From positions 1-61,525 of the forward strand of contig NZ_BLYI01000013.1 of assembly GCF_016586355.1 (NCBI RefSeq): a stretch of DNA of 61,525 nt. The letters run 5' to 3'. This document shows, piece after piece, positions 44,149 through 51,996 of the stretch (within the stretch, counting starts at the first letter, position 1; each line of letters begins with the position of its first letter). The DNA comes from Anaerostipes butyraticus. Lineage in GTDB: Bacteria; Bacillota; Clostridia; Lachnospirales; Lachnospiraceae. The notes below the pieces were generated by a model, which worked only from the letters and a program-made list of their open reading frames with translations, was not told the origin of the DNA and did no database searches. The translations under genes were made by a program, and so were the position numbers.

Positions 44149-45072
44149 ATGATAAATCAGTTAGTAAAGAATATTAAAAAGCTGGATGCTCCGATTGTCG
44201 TAGGACTGGATCCAATGCTTTCCTATGTGCCGGAACATATCCAGAAGGCAGCATTTGACGAGTATGGAGAGACTCTGGAAGGTGCGGCAGAAGCAATATG
44301 GCAATACAACAAAGGGATTATTGACAGTACATATGATCTGATTCCGGCAGTAAAACCGCAGATTGCCATGTACGAACAGTTTGGAGTTCCGGGTCTTGCC
44401 GCATTCCAGAAAACATGTGAATATGCCAAAAGCAAGGGTCTGGTCATCATCGGTGATATCAAGAGAGGCGATATCGGATCCACTTCTAAGGCATATGCTG
44501 TCGGACATCTGGGCCAGGTACAGATCGGAGACAAGAAATTCAGCGGATTCTGCGAGGATTTTGTGACGGTCAATCCATATCTGGGCAGCGATGGAGTCCG
44601 TCCTTTTATGGAAGTGTGCAAAGAAGAAAAGAAAGGAATCTTTGTTCTTGTAAAGACGTCCAATCCTTCCAGCGGGGAATTCCAGGATCAGGAGATCAAC
44701 GGAAGACCGCTGTATGAACTGGTTGCAGAAAAAGTCGCATCCTGGGGTGAAGAAGTCATGGGAGACGACTACAGCTATGTTGGAGCGGTTGTAGGAGCGA
44801 CCTATCCGAAGATGGGAGAGATTTTAAGAAAAGTGATGCCGAAGTCCTATATCCTCGTTCCGGGATACGGAGCTCAGGGAGGACAGGCAAAGGATCTGGC
44901 TCCATTCTTCAACGAAGACGGACTGGGAGCCATCGTTAATTCTTCCCGTGGAATCATCTGTGCTTATCAGCAGGAGAAATACAGCAGTTTTGGCGCTGAA
45001 AATTACGCAGACGCGTCCAGACAGGCTGTGCTTGACATGAAAGAAGATTTAAAACAGGCATTTGTGCGATAA
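44149..45072 (+). CDS. pyrF: Orotidine 5'-phosphate decarboxylase
   Basis: A 307-residue OMP decarboxylase of the longer (PyrF_2) type, which makes UMP. The catalytic block is IIGDIKRGDIGSTSKAY (DxKxxD), with VVGLDPMLSYVP near the start and a C-terminal LVPGYGAQGGQAKDL phosphate-binding region. The ATG at 44149 is used because AAAAGGAGAATTGCC precedes it. It is followed by pyrK and pyrD. Confidence 0.95.
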   Translation: MINQLVKNIKKLDAPIVVGLDPMLSYVPEHIQKAAFDEYGETLEGAAEAIWQYNKGIIDSTYDLIPAVKPQIAMYEQFGVPGLAAFQKTCEYAKSKGLVIIGDIKRGDIGSTSKAYAVGHLGQVQIGDKKFSGFCEDFVTVNPYLGSDGVRPFMEVCKEEKKGIFVLVKTSNPSSGEFQDQEINGRPLYELVAEKVASWGEEVMGDDYSYVGAVVGATYPKMGEILRKVMPKSYILVPGYGAQGGQAKDLAPFFNEDGLGAIVNSSRGIICAYQQEKYSSFGAENYADASRQAVLDMKEDLKQAFVR

Positions 45073-45088
45073 AACAAAGGAGAATGCA

Positions 45089-45856
45089 ATGGGGAAAAAA
45101 CAATTAACAGCAAAGATCATAAGTCAGACAAAACTGGCAGATGGAATCTATGATATGAGACTCCAGGCAGAAGAGATAGCAGCCTGTGCGAAGCCGGGAC
45201 AGTTTATTTCTGTGTATGTCAACGATAAGAGCAAAATCCTTCCAAGGCCAATCAGTATCTGCGGGATTGACGCGGAGGGAGGAAGTCTGCGCATCGTATA
45301 CCGCATTGCCGGAGAAGGAACAAAACAAATGGCAGGATATAAAGCGGGAGATACCGTGAAGATTTTAGGACCGCTTGGAAATGGATTCACAATGAAACCG
45401 GAAAAAGCAGTTCTGATCGGCGGAGGAATTGGAATTCCTCCGATGCTGGAACTGGCAAAACAGCTGGACTGCCCGAAGAGCATCGTACTCGGATACCGGG
45501 ACAGCCAGATGTTTTTGAAAGATGAATTTGAACCGTACGGAGATGTATTTGTATCAACGGAAGATGGTTCTGCAGGTACAAAAGGAAATGTTATTGACGC
45601 TATAAAAGAGCAGGGTGTGGAAGGAAGTGTGATCTATGCCTGCGGGCCGACGCCGATGCTGAAGGGAATCCAGGCGTACGCCCTGGAGAATGGAATCGAA
45701 GCGCAGATTTCCCTGGAAGAGCGGATGGCCTGCGGAATCGGCGCATGTCTTGCCTGTGTCTGCCAGTCAAAAGAAGTGGATGAACATTCAAAGGTACATA
45801 ACAAGCGTGTGTGCAAAGATGGACCTGTTTTTGATGCCAGGGAGGTGGAACTGTAA
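45089..45856 (+). CDS. pyrK: Dihydroorotate dehydrogenase electron transfer subunit
   Basis: A 255-residue FAD/[2Fe-2S] protein that couples type 1B PyrD to NAD. FAD binding RPISICGID, NAD binding ILIGGGIGIPPMLELAK-like segment, and the cluster cysteines in ERMACGIGACLACVCQ and KRVCKDGPVF are visible. The start at 45089 follows AAAGGAGAATGCA. The stop overlaps the pyrD start region (TAATG). Confidence 0.96.
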   Translation: MGKKQLTAKIISQTKLADGIYDMRLQAEEIAACAKPGQFISVYVNDKSKILPRPISICGIDAEGGSLRIVYRIAGEGTKQMAGYKAGDTVKILGPLGNGFTMKPEKAVLIGGGIGIPPMLELAKQLDCPKSIVLGYRDSQMFLKDEFEPYGDVFVSTEDGSAGTKGNVIDAIKEQGVEGSVIYACGPTPMLKGIQAYALENGIEAQISLEERMACGIGACLACVCQSKEVDEHSKVHNKRVCKDGPVFDAREVEL

Positions 45857-46758
45857 TGAATCTTTCAGTGAATATCGCAGGAGTAACAATGAAAAACCCT
45901 GTTACAACAGGTTCCGGAACCTTTGGATCCGGGGAAGAATTCAGTGAATTCGTGGATTTATCCGCTTTGGGAGCCGTGACGACCAAGGGAGTTGCCAATG
46001 TGCCGTGGCCGGGAAATCCGACCCCTCGAATTGCGGAAGTATACGGCGGCATGCTCAATGCCATCGGACTGCAGAATCCCGGGATTGATGTGATGATTGA
46101 GCGGGACCTGCCGATGCTTCAGAAAGCAGGGGCAGCAGTGATCGTTAATGTATGCGGAAAATCAGAGAAGGACTATGTGGAAGTTGTTGAGCGTTTGTCT
46201 GATCAGCCGGTGGATCTGCTGGAGATCAATGTGTCCTGCCCGAATGTTAAAGAAGGCGGAATTGCCTTCGGACAGGATCCAAAAGCGCTGCATCATATCA
46301 CAAAAGAAGTGAAAGCAAAGGCAAAGCAGCCGATCATTATGAAATTAAGTCCGAACGTAACGGACATTACAGAGATGGCAAGGGCAGCAGTGGACGCTGG
46401 AACAGACGGATTGTCTCTGATCAATACCCTCACCGGAATGAAAATCGATATTGAAAAAAGAGATTTCGTTCTGGCAAACAAGACCGGAGGAATGTCAGGA
46501 CCTGCGATCAAGCCGGTCGCTCTGCGGATGGTCTATCAGGTGGCAAACGCGGTGGATGTGCCGATCATCGGAATGGGAGGGATCTCTACGGCAGAAGATG
46601 CCCTGGAATTCATCATGGCGGGAGCCACGGCAGTTTCTGTCGGAACCGCAAACTTCATGAATCCGGCAGCAACGATCGACGTCATTGAGGGCATCAAAGA
46701 CTATATGAAACGTCATCAGATTGAAGATATACAGGAATTGATCGGCTGTGTGAAATAA
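45856..46758 (+). CDS. pyrD: Dihydroorotate dehydrogenase, class 1B catalytic subunit
   Basis: A 300-residue FMN barrel that oxidises dihydroorotate to orotate. The catalytic Cys lies in EINVSCPNVKEGG, and NPVTTGSGTFGSG and GMGGISTAEDALEFIMAGA are FMN-binding. The Cys base and the neighbour pyrK define class 1B, an NAD-linked cytosolic enzyme suited to anaerobes. Confidence 0.97.
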   Translation: MNLSVNIAGVTMKNPVTTGSGTFGSGEEFSEFVDLSALGAVTTKGVANVPWPGNPTPRIAEVYGGMLNAIGLQNPGIDVMIERDLPMLQKAGAAVIVNVCGKSEKDYVEVVERLSDQPVDLLEINVSCPNVKEGGIAFGQDPKALHHITKEVKAKAKQPIIMKLSPNVTDITEMARAAVDAGTDGLSLINTLTGMKIDIEKRDFVLANKTGGMSGPAIKPVALRMVYQVANAVDVPIIGMGGISTAEDALEFIMAGATAVSVGTANFMNPAATIDVIEGIKDYMKRHQIEDIQELIGCVK

Positions 46759-46778
46759 TCCAAAAGGGGGATGAAAGC

Positions 46779-47198
46779 ATGAATATTTTATTTTTTCTGA
46801 CTCCCAAAAAAGAAGTTGCGTGCCTTCCGGCAGATGATACGCTCCGACAGGCTATGGAGAGGATGAAGTATCATGGGTATACGGCGGTTCCGCTTCTGAC
46901 AAAGGAAGGGAAATATGCCGGAACCATTACGGAAGGTGATATTTTAAGGGCAATGGAAACTCTCTGCCACTGGGATATTTTTCAGGCAGAGAAAATAAAG
47001 ATCAAGGATGTTCCGAAAAAAAGGGACAATAAAGCGATTAATATCAGTACAGATATGGATGATCTGGTGGATGTGATCGCCGATCAGAACTTTGTTCCGG
47101 TCATTGATGATCAGGAAAAATTCATTGGTATTATTACAAGAAAAGATGTCATTCGTTTTTACTATGAGGAACATAAGAAGAGCGAAGAGAAAAAGTAG
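46779..47198 (+). CDS. Paired CBS-domain protein
   Basis: A 139-residue protein made of two CBS domains (about 8-65: MERMKYHGYTAVPLLTKEGK; about 75-132: FVPVIDDQEKFIGIITRKDV). CBS pairs bind adenosyl ligands and act as energy sensors. It follows pyrD by 20 bases, so it may respond to nucleotides in pyrimidine synthesis, but no partner domain is present. The GGGGG ribosome site is strong. Confidence 0.85.
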   Translation: MNILFFLTPKKEVACLPADDTLRQAMERMKYHGYTAVPLLTKEGKYAGTITEGDILRAMETLCHWDIFQAEKIKIKDVPKKRDNKAINISTDMDDLVDVIADQNFVPVIDDQEKFIGIITRKDVIRFYYEEHKKSEEKK

Positions 47199-47217
47199 AC
47201 AGAAAAATTGTGATCAG

Positions 47218-47251
47218 GATCAGATGTGTGAAAATGCATCTGATCTTTTTT
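47218..47251 (+). terminator. Terminator of the pyrF-pyrK-pyrD-CBS unit
   Basis: GATCAGATG (47218-47226) pairs with CATCTGATC (47237-47245), followed by six T. Confidence 0.9.
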
Positions 47252-47331
47252 GCTTTTTTGTCTTGCATAGGGAAGTAAGGAATAGAACTACTTTTCTTGA
47301 AAGAAGCATCCGGAAAATTGGAAAGTCTGCG

Positions 47332-47530
47332 CAGGAGGAGACGATTTGGAAAAAAGACCTCCTGTGGATCAAAAAGACTACATGGGAGGGGAGAATCATA
47401 AAGAAAGAACCTCCCAGGAGAAATAAATCAATAAGAGGAGGAGACAAGTCGGGAAAGAGTCTCCCATGGGTTAAAAAGCTCATACAGGAGGAGGCTATGA
47501 ATAAAAAAACTTTACAAATTCGTTATCTCC
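47332..47530 (+). repeat. Four degenerate 51-bp tandem units with internal inverted repeats
   Basis: GGAGG cores recur at 47334, 47385, 47437 and 47487 (spacing 51, 52, 50). Units 1-3 each hold a short inverted repeat with different bases: CAGGAGG/CCTCCTG (47332-47338, 47358-47364), TGGGAGG/CCTCCCA (47383-47389, 47410-47416) and GGAGAC/GTCTCC (47440-47445, 47459-47464). CAGGAG in unit 4 could pair with CTCCTG near 47527. Units 1 and 3 also share CTCC-TGG-AAAAAG. The run is open as 17-codon repeats in one frame, but no convincing gene starts there. It occupies the CBS-LysR gap. Confidence 0.6.
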
Positions 47531-48411
47531 TGTTTTGATTGTTCGCTTTTTATAAAGGATAAGAACAAAGCTGTGTTTTTAGAAGAATTTTGTCCTTTCT
47601 CCATTGCCAGAACCACAGGAAGGGTGACTGCCGGGTGCAGAGGGAGCAGCGCTATATTTTCATAATGAAAGATTTTAAAATTGCTCTTCGGCAGCAGACT
47701 GATACCTTCTTTCACCGACACAGCGCTTAAAATAGATTCCGTTCGGGCGGTGCGGACAATATGGGGCCGAATGTTTTCCTTTTTAAAAAGCTGCATGCAC
47801 AGCTGATAGATCGAGGTATAAGGGTTCATAAGAATCAGGGATTCTTCCGCCAGATCCTGAAGGGTCACAGGACAGCGATTCAAAGCAAGAGGATGGTCTG
47901 CAGGCAGAACCACAGAAAGTTCATCTTCTGCGATCAGGAAGGTTTCGTATGGCTGTCCGGAGAGCATATGTCCCCGGGCAGCAACCATATCATACCGCTT
48001 GTCAGAAAGTCCCTGCAGGAGATCAGGTTCCTCTACTTCTTCTAAAATTACCGGGATATCAGGATATTTATTTTCAAACCGGCGGAAAAGATGCGTCAGT
48101 CCATACTGGGTCAGAATCGGCAGAGTTCCGATGCGCAGAGCGTCTGGTCTGGATTTATAAGGTTTCATGCAGGACAGCATATGCTGATAATTCTGATAAA
48201 GAGAGACCGCTTCCGGATAGAAAGCCGTTCCGGCATCTGTCAGGCAGGCTTTCCGTCTGCTGCGGTCAAAAAGTTTAAGATCCAGATCTTTTTCCAGACG
48301 CATGATCTGCTTGGAAAGAGCAGACTGGGAAATATGAAGATCCTCTGCTGCATCGAAGAATGTATCATGCTCAACAATCGAAATAAAATATTGTAACTGC
48401 TCAAATGTCAT
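47512..48411 (-). CDS. LysR-family transcriptional regulator
   Basis: A 299-residue LysR regulator: N-terminal winged helix (QLQYFISIVEHDTFFDAAED, then LHISQSALSKQIMRLEKDLD) and a periplasmic-binding-like effector domain from about 90. It is divergent from the UbiD-type decarboxylase, and the gap carries two perfect inverted repeats, one of T-N11-A type. Its likely role is to activate the decarboxylase genes when an aromatic acid is present, as LysR proteins do beside lpd and related operons. Confidence 0.9.
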   Translation of the reverse strand: MTFEQLQYFISIVEHDTFFDAAEDLHISQSALSKQIMRLEKDLDLKLFDRSRRKACLTDAGTAFYPEAVSLYQNYQHMLSCMKPYKSRPDALRIGTLPILTQYGLTHLFRRFENKYPDIPVILEEVEEPDLLQGLSDKRYDMVAARGHMLSGQPYETFLIAEDELSVVLPADHPLALNRCPVTLQDLAEESLILMNPYTSIYQLCMQLFKKENIRPHIVRTARTESILSAVSVKEGISLLPKSNFKIFHYENIALLPLHPAVTLPVVLAMEKGQNSSKNTALFLSFIKSEQSKQEITNL

Positions 48412-48439
48412 AGACGCCTCCTAAAATAACCGGATCAAT

Positions 48440-48456
48440 GATTCCATTCTGGAATC
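48440..48456. promoter_or_regulatory. Candidate LysR operator 1
   Basis: GATTCCA-TTC-TGGAATC is a perfect 7-bp inverted repeat containing a T-N11-A motif, 29 bases upstream of lysR and between the divergent genes. Confidence 0.6.
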
Positions 48457-48470
48457 AATTGTAGCATAAA

Positions 48471-48505
48471 TCGAATTGATTCGAAACAGAAAGAAACGAT
48501 AAAAT
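48471..48505 (+). promoter_or_regulatory. Operator 2 and promoter of the decarboxylase operon
   Basis: TCGAAT-TG-ATTCGA (48471-48484) is a perfect inverted repeat that contains TTGATT (48476-48481), an -35-like box 18 bases from TAAAAT (48500-48505). The ribosome site GGAGGAG precedes the start at 48539. Confidence 0.55.
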
Positions 48506-48538
48506 AGGAATCAGGGAAAAACTGCAGGAGGAGAGAAG

Positions 48539-50011
48539 ATGGAAAAGAAAGTAAATGATTTAAGAAGCGCCCTGGCACTGCTGAAATCCATGCCGGGACA
48601 GCTGATCGAGACAGATGTTGAAGTGGAACCGAAGGCTGAACTGTCCGGCGTATACCGGCATGTTGGCGCCGGGGGAACAGTTCAGAGACCGACAAAGGAA
48701 GGGCCGGCCATGATTTTTAATAATGTAAAAGGACATCCGGGAGCAAGGGTAGCCATCGGCGTTCTGGCAAGCAGAAAACGAGTGGCAGCTCTGCTGGGAA
48801 CAAAACCGGAGAATCTTGGTAAGATGCTGTATGAAAGTGTGGATCACCCGGTGGCTCCGATACTGAGCAAAAAGCCTGCGCCATGCCAGGAAATTGTCCA
48901 CAAAGCGGAGGATCCGGATTTTGATCTGTACCGCCTGGTTCCGGCGCCTGCTAATACGCCGGATGACGCAGGACCGTATATTACTCTGGGAATGTGCTAC
49001 GCCACCCATCCGGATACGGGACTGAGCGATGTCACCATACACAGACTGTGCATTCAGGGAAAAGATGAACTGTCTATTTTCTTTACGCCGGGAGCAAGAC
49101 ATATCGGAGCTATGGCGGAAAGAGCAGAAGAACTGGGGCAGAAACTGCCGATTTCCATCAGCATCGGCGTGGATCCGGCAATAGAAATCGGATCCTGCTT
49201 TGAACCGCCGACCACACCTCTTGGATATGATGAGCTGGCGGTGGCAGGAGCTCTCAGGGGAGAACCAGTGGAATTGTGTGACTGTATTACGGTGAAAGAA
49301 AGAGCCATAGCCAATGCGGAATATGTGATCGAAGGGGAGGTTATTCCCAATGTCAGAGTCCAGGAAGACCAGAACAGCCATACAGGATATGCCATGCCGG
49401 AATTTCCGGGATATACAGGACCGGCAAGCAGCCAGTGCTGGCTGATCAAGGTAAAGGCAGTGACCCACAGAAAGAATCCGATCATGCAGACCTGCATCGG
49501 ACCGAGTGAGGAACATGTATCCATGGCAGGAATTCCTACAGAAGCAAGTATATATGGAATGGTGGAAAAAGCCATGCCGGGAAGACTTCAGAATGTGTAC
49601 TGCGCTTCACCGGGCGGAGGAAAATATATGGCAGTCCTTCAGTTTAAGAAACTGACAGCCAGCGATGAAGGACGTCAGAGACAGGCGGCGCTTCTTGCAT
49701 TTTCCGCTTTCAGTGAGCTGAAACACGTCTTTCTGGTAGATGAAGATGTGGACTGCTTTGATCTGAACGATGTATTGTGGGCAATGAATACACGATTCCA
49801 GGGAGACGCGGATATTATTACGATTCCGGGAGTCAGATGCCATCCGCTGGATCCGTCTAATGATCCTTACTGTTCTCCGGGAATCCGGGATCATGGAATT
49901 GCCTGCAAGACGATTTTTGACTGTACGGTGCCATTTGACCAGAAAGAAAGATTTAAGAGAGCGAGATTTATGGATGTGGATCCGGAAAAATGGACGAAAG
50001 ACGCAAGGTAA
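48539..50011 (+). CDS. lpdC: UbiD-family aromatic acid decarboxylase, LpdC type
   Basis: A 490-residue prenyl-FMN-dependent decarboxylase of the UbiD family. ATHPDTGLSDVTIHRLCIQG, FTPGARHIGAM, PTTPLGYDELAVAGALRG and the catalytic region EGEVIPNVRVQEDQNSHTGY are visible. The length and the gene set (LysR, C, B, D) match gallate/protocatechuate decarboxylase of lactobacilli, which turns gallate into pyrogallol. Vanillate or 4-hydroxybenzoate are alternatives. The needed cofactor is made by the UbiX protein encoded next. Confidence 0.85.
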   Translation: MEKKVNDLRSALALLKSMPGQLIETDVEVEPKAELSGVYRHVGAGGTVQRPTKEGPAMIFNNVKGHPGARVAIGVLASRKRVAALLGTKPENLGKMLYESVDHPVAPILSKKPAPCQEIVHKAEDPDFDLYRLVPAPANTPDDAGPYITLGMCYATHPDTGLSDVTIHRLCIQGKDELSIFFTPGARHIGAMAERAEELGQKLPISISIGVDPAIEIGSCFEPPTTPLGYDELAVAGALRGEPVELCDCITVKERAIANAEYVIEGEVIPNVRVQEDQNSHTGYAMPEFPGYTGPASSQCWLIKVKAVTHRKNPIMQTCIGPSEEHVSMAGIPTEASIYGMVEKAMPGRLQNVYCASPGGGKYMAVLQFKKLTASDEGRQRQAALLAFSAFSELKHVFLVDEDVDCFDLNDVLWAMNTRFQGDADIITIPGVRCHPLDPSNDPYCSPGIRDHGIACKTIFDCTVPFDQKERFKRARFMDVDPEKWTKDAR

Positions 50012-50029
50012 GGCAAAAGGGAGAAAGCA

Positions 50030-50596
50030 ATGAAGAAGATCATCATAGGAGCAACAGGAGCCAGCGGAATGCCGATTCTGGCGGAGTGTTTAAAACAGAT
50101 CCGTTTAGAAAAGGAATATGAATCTGCACTGATCATGAGCCAAAGTGCTGTACTAACGCTGGAACATGAAACAGATTATAAAAAAGAAGAAATTGAACAG
50201 CTTGCTGATGAAGTATTTACGCCGGATCAGATCGGGGCAGGACCGGCAAGCGGATCTTATCGAACCCATGGAATGCTGATCGTGCCGTGCAGTATGAAGA
50301 CTGCGGCCGGCATATGCAGCGGTTATGCGGATAATCTGATTCTCAGAGCAGCAGATGTAACGATCAAAGAGCAGCGCCCTCTGGTGCTGGCGGCAAGGGA
50401 AACGCCGTTAAGTCCGATTCATCTCAGAAATCTTGCGGAATTATCCAGGATGCCGGGAGTCCGGATCATTCCGCCGATGATGACTTTTTATCAACGGCCG
50501 GAAACGATAGATGATATGGTGCGTCATATGGCAGCGAGACTTTTAGAACCATTTGGAATTGAAACGGAAGGATACCGAAGATGGAAAGGCATATAG
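50030..50596 (+). CDS. lpdB: UbiX-family flavin prenyltransferase
   Basis: A 188-residue flavin prenyltransferase that makes prenyl-FMN for UbiD enzymes. The start IIIGATGASGMPILAECLKQ binds FMN; PCSMKTAAGICSGYADNLIL and RPLVLAARETPLSPIHLRNL are hallmark UbiX blocks. It starts 18 bases after lpdC, and its last 16 bases overlap the lpdD-like gene. Confidence 0.92.
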   Translation: MKKIIIGATGASGMPILAECLKQIRLEKEYESALIMSQSAVLTLEHETDYKKEEIEQLADEVFTPDQIGAGPASGSYRTHGMLIVPCSMKTAAGICSGYADNLILRAADVTIKEQRPLVLAARETPLSPIHLRNLAELSRMPGVRIIPPMMTFYQRPETIDDMVRHMAARLLEPFGIETEGYRRWKGI

Positions 50597-50958
50597 AAGA
50601 ACAGATCATAGAAAAAGAGTTGTCTTATACAAAACTCATCGTGAAGATTTTCAGAATCGGAAAGGATATTCACATGACCCTTCAGGGAGGAGAAAAACCT
50701 CATATCGGGTGTGTCGTCCTGGCAGTGCCGCGGCCTTCACTGGATGGGAATGGAACAGGAAGCAGTACGGCTTCTGTCATCAATGTCACAGGGCATAAAG
50801 ATGAAATCTTATGCCGCTGGATGGCAGAACAGGTGGCAGCCAGAGAAAACGCAGTGACAGTGTGCTGCGGAGGATTTCATATGGATCACATAACAAAAGA
50901 GCAGATCCTGGAGGTGAAAAAGGCGGCAGAAGAGATGATAAGGACACTTCTGAAATGA
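50581..50958 (+). CDS. lpdD: LpdD-like prenylated-flavin chaperone
   Basis: A 125-residue protein matching by layout the small LpdD accessory protein of gallate decarboxylase operons: GGEKPHIGCVVLAVPRPSLD, a GTGSSTASVINVTGHKDE loop, and CCGGFHMDHITKEQILEV with conserved Cys/His. It is thought to help deliver the prenylated flavin to the decarboxylase. Co-translation with the UbiX gene supports this. The assignment is from memory of the family and gene order. Confidence 0.72.
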   Translation: MERHIEEQIIEKELSYTKLIVKIFRIGKDIHMTLQGGEKPHIGCVVLAVPRPSLDGNGTGSSTASVINVTGHKDEILCRWMAEQVAARENAVTVCCGGFHMDHITKEQILEVKKAAEEMIRTLLK

Positions 50959-50968
50959 GAATAAGAAA

Positions 50969-50995
50969 AGAAGCCGTGTCAAACGGCTTCTTTTT
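50969..50995. terminator. Bidirectional terminator between lpdD and the XRE gene
   Basis: AGAAGCCGT (50969-50977), a five-base loop, ACGGCTTCT (50983-50991) and T residues on both strands. Confidence 0.85.
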
Positions 50996-50998
50996 AGT

Positions 50999-51211
50999 TT
51001 AATAAAGGATTTCCACAACGTCTTCAATGGAACATTCCAGGATCTGGCATAAGGACGCAAGAGTAGAAATATTAACATTATCACCCCGCTTCAGATGATA
51101 CAGAGTGCCTTTGTTAAAATGATAGGTATTGATTAGTTTGTAAGTTGAAACATTTTTGCGCTTCATGGTGTTCCAAAGCGGTTCGTAAGAGACAGTTGCT
51201 GAATTATCCAT
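50999..51211 (-). CDS. Small XRE-family DNA-binding protein
   Basis: A 70-residue Cro/C1-type helix-turn-helix protein: LWNTMKRKNVSTYKLINTYH, then FNKGTLYHLKRGDNVNISTL and ASLCQILECSIEDVVEILY. This is the whole of a standard HTH_3/HTH_26 domain with no effector part. It has a GGAGG ribosome site on the minus strand. It is divergent from the zinc-ribbon gene, and a long inverted repeat in the gap is a likely operator for it. Confidence 0.88.
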   Translation of the reverse strand: MDNSATVSYEPLWNTMKRKNVSTYKLINTYHFNKGTLYHLKRGDNVNISTLASLCQILECSIEDVVEILY

Positions 51212-51272
51212 TGATTTCCTCCAGATGTATAGTGTTCCCCAAAGGATTTGTGTGCTTACAGAAAATTATATT

Positions 51273-51315
51273 TTATACCTAATTACTTGAACATTCCTAA
51301 GATATTAGGTATAAT
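51273..51315 (+). promoter_or_regulatory. Promoter with flanking 11-bp inverted repeat (XRE operator candidate)
   Basis: TTGAAC (51287-51292) and TATAAT (51310-51315) are 17 bases apart. TTATACCTAAT (51273-51283) and ATTAGGTATAA (51304-51314) form a perfect inverted repeat around the -35, with one arm over the -10. The layout fits repression of both divergent genes. Confidence 0.65.
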
Positions 51316-51382
51316 ATGCCTGATATTTCAGAGAGATCTGTGAGAGAAATACATTGCAGATCAGCATGAGCCGGAGGAAGAA

Positions 51383-51831
51383 ATGTACTGCAGAGAATGT
51401 GGGAAAAAATTAGAAGAAAATGCGAAATACTGTACAGAATGCGGGAAACGGACTAAATCAGGATGCTGGCGTAAAAGGCGGAAGGAATTTTAAAAAAAGT
51501 CACAGGGCAGACGGCGGCTGCTTTTGTGCTGGAAGCGGCCGGCATTCTGATTTTTATATACATATGGATAAAAATGTACTGTGGAGCGGGAAGTCCGGAT
51601 CAGATTTTGTGGATTGGAAAAAAAGAAGAATTATACTGGATAACCGGTATGTTTCTTTTGGGAATTTCCTGCTTTCTTTTTAGAAATATGGAAAAAGAAA
51701 ATCAAATGCTTCATGGGATCCGTCTGGCAGGGTATATTATCTGCTGTATTGTTCTGATCATAATGATCTTTTTTGCGGCTCTTATATGGATGCGAAATTC
51801 CGGGATTTCAGGGCCGATTTTCAATTTGTAA
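51383..51831 (+). pseudogene. Frameshifted zinc-ribbon membrane protein gene
   Basis: The ATG at 51383, after GGAGGAAGAA, begins a zinc ribbon (YCREC and YCTEC pairs) but meets TAA at 51491-51493 after 36 codons. The -1 frame from 51475 to 51831 is open and encodes three hydrophobic segments (FVLEAAGILIFIYIWIKMY; ITGMFLLGISCFLF; AGYIICCIVLIIMIFFAAL). Zinc ribbon plus membrane helices is a common Clostridia layout, seen again at 60348. A one-base change between 51475 and 51493, near the A run, would restore it. It could be a real mutation or a sequencing error. Confidence 0.6.
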
Positions 51832-51883
51832 TAAAAGTAAGAAAAAAGTAGTCTTTTTTTCATTTTTCCTTTACATAACTTAA

Positions 51884-51912
51884 TTGAAAATATAAGTAAT
51901 TTATGTTAGAAT
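51884..51912 (+). promoter_or_regulatory. pyrE promoter
   Basis: TTGAAA (51884-51889), a 17-base spacer and TAGAAT (51907-51912). The ~80-base leader holds a small GGGC/GCCC hairpin near 51959-51972 but no clear attenuator. Confidence 0.6.
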
Positions 51913-51996
51913 TGAGAAGAAAATCTGAGGATGTATACGAAGATAAAAAAGACGATAAGGGCTCAACTGCCCATAACAACAGGAGGTTTTATAGAT

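Noticed and set aside
47092-47538. Open frame through the 51-bp repeats read as a 148-residue protein
   Set aside because: It starts inside the CBS gene in another frame, has no ribosome site and passes through the terminator at 47218-47251. Kept only as an alternative reading of the repeats.
48560-49516. 318-codon open frame antisense to the UbiD-type gene
   Set aside because: Cys/Ser/Arg-rich translation with no family motifs, entirely inside a well-supported gene on the other strand.
51475-51493. Programmed -1 frameshift in the zinc-ribbon gene
   Set aside because: No X-XXY-YYZ slippery heptamer is in the zero frame and no downstream stimulatory hairpin was found; a mutation or sequencing error is simpler.
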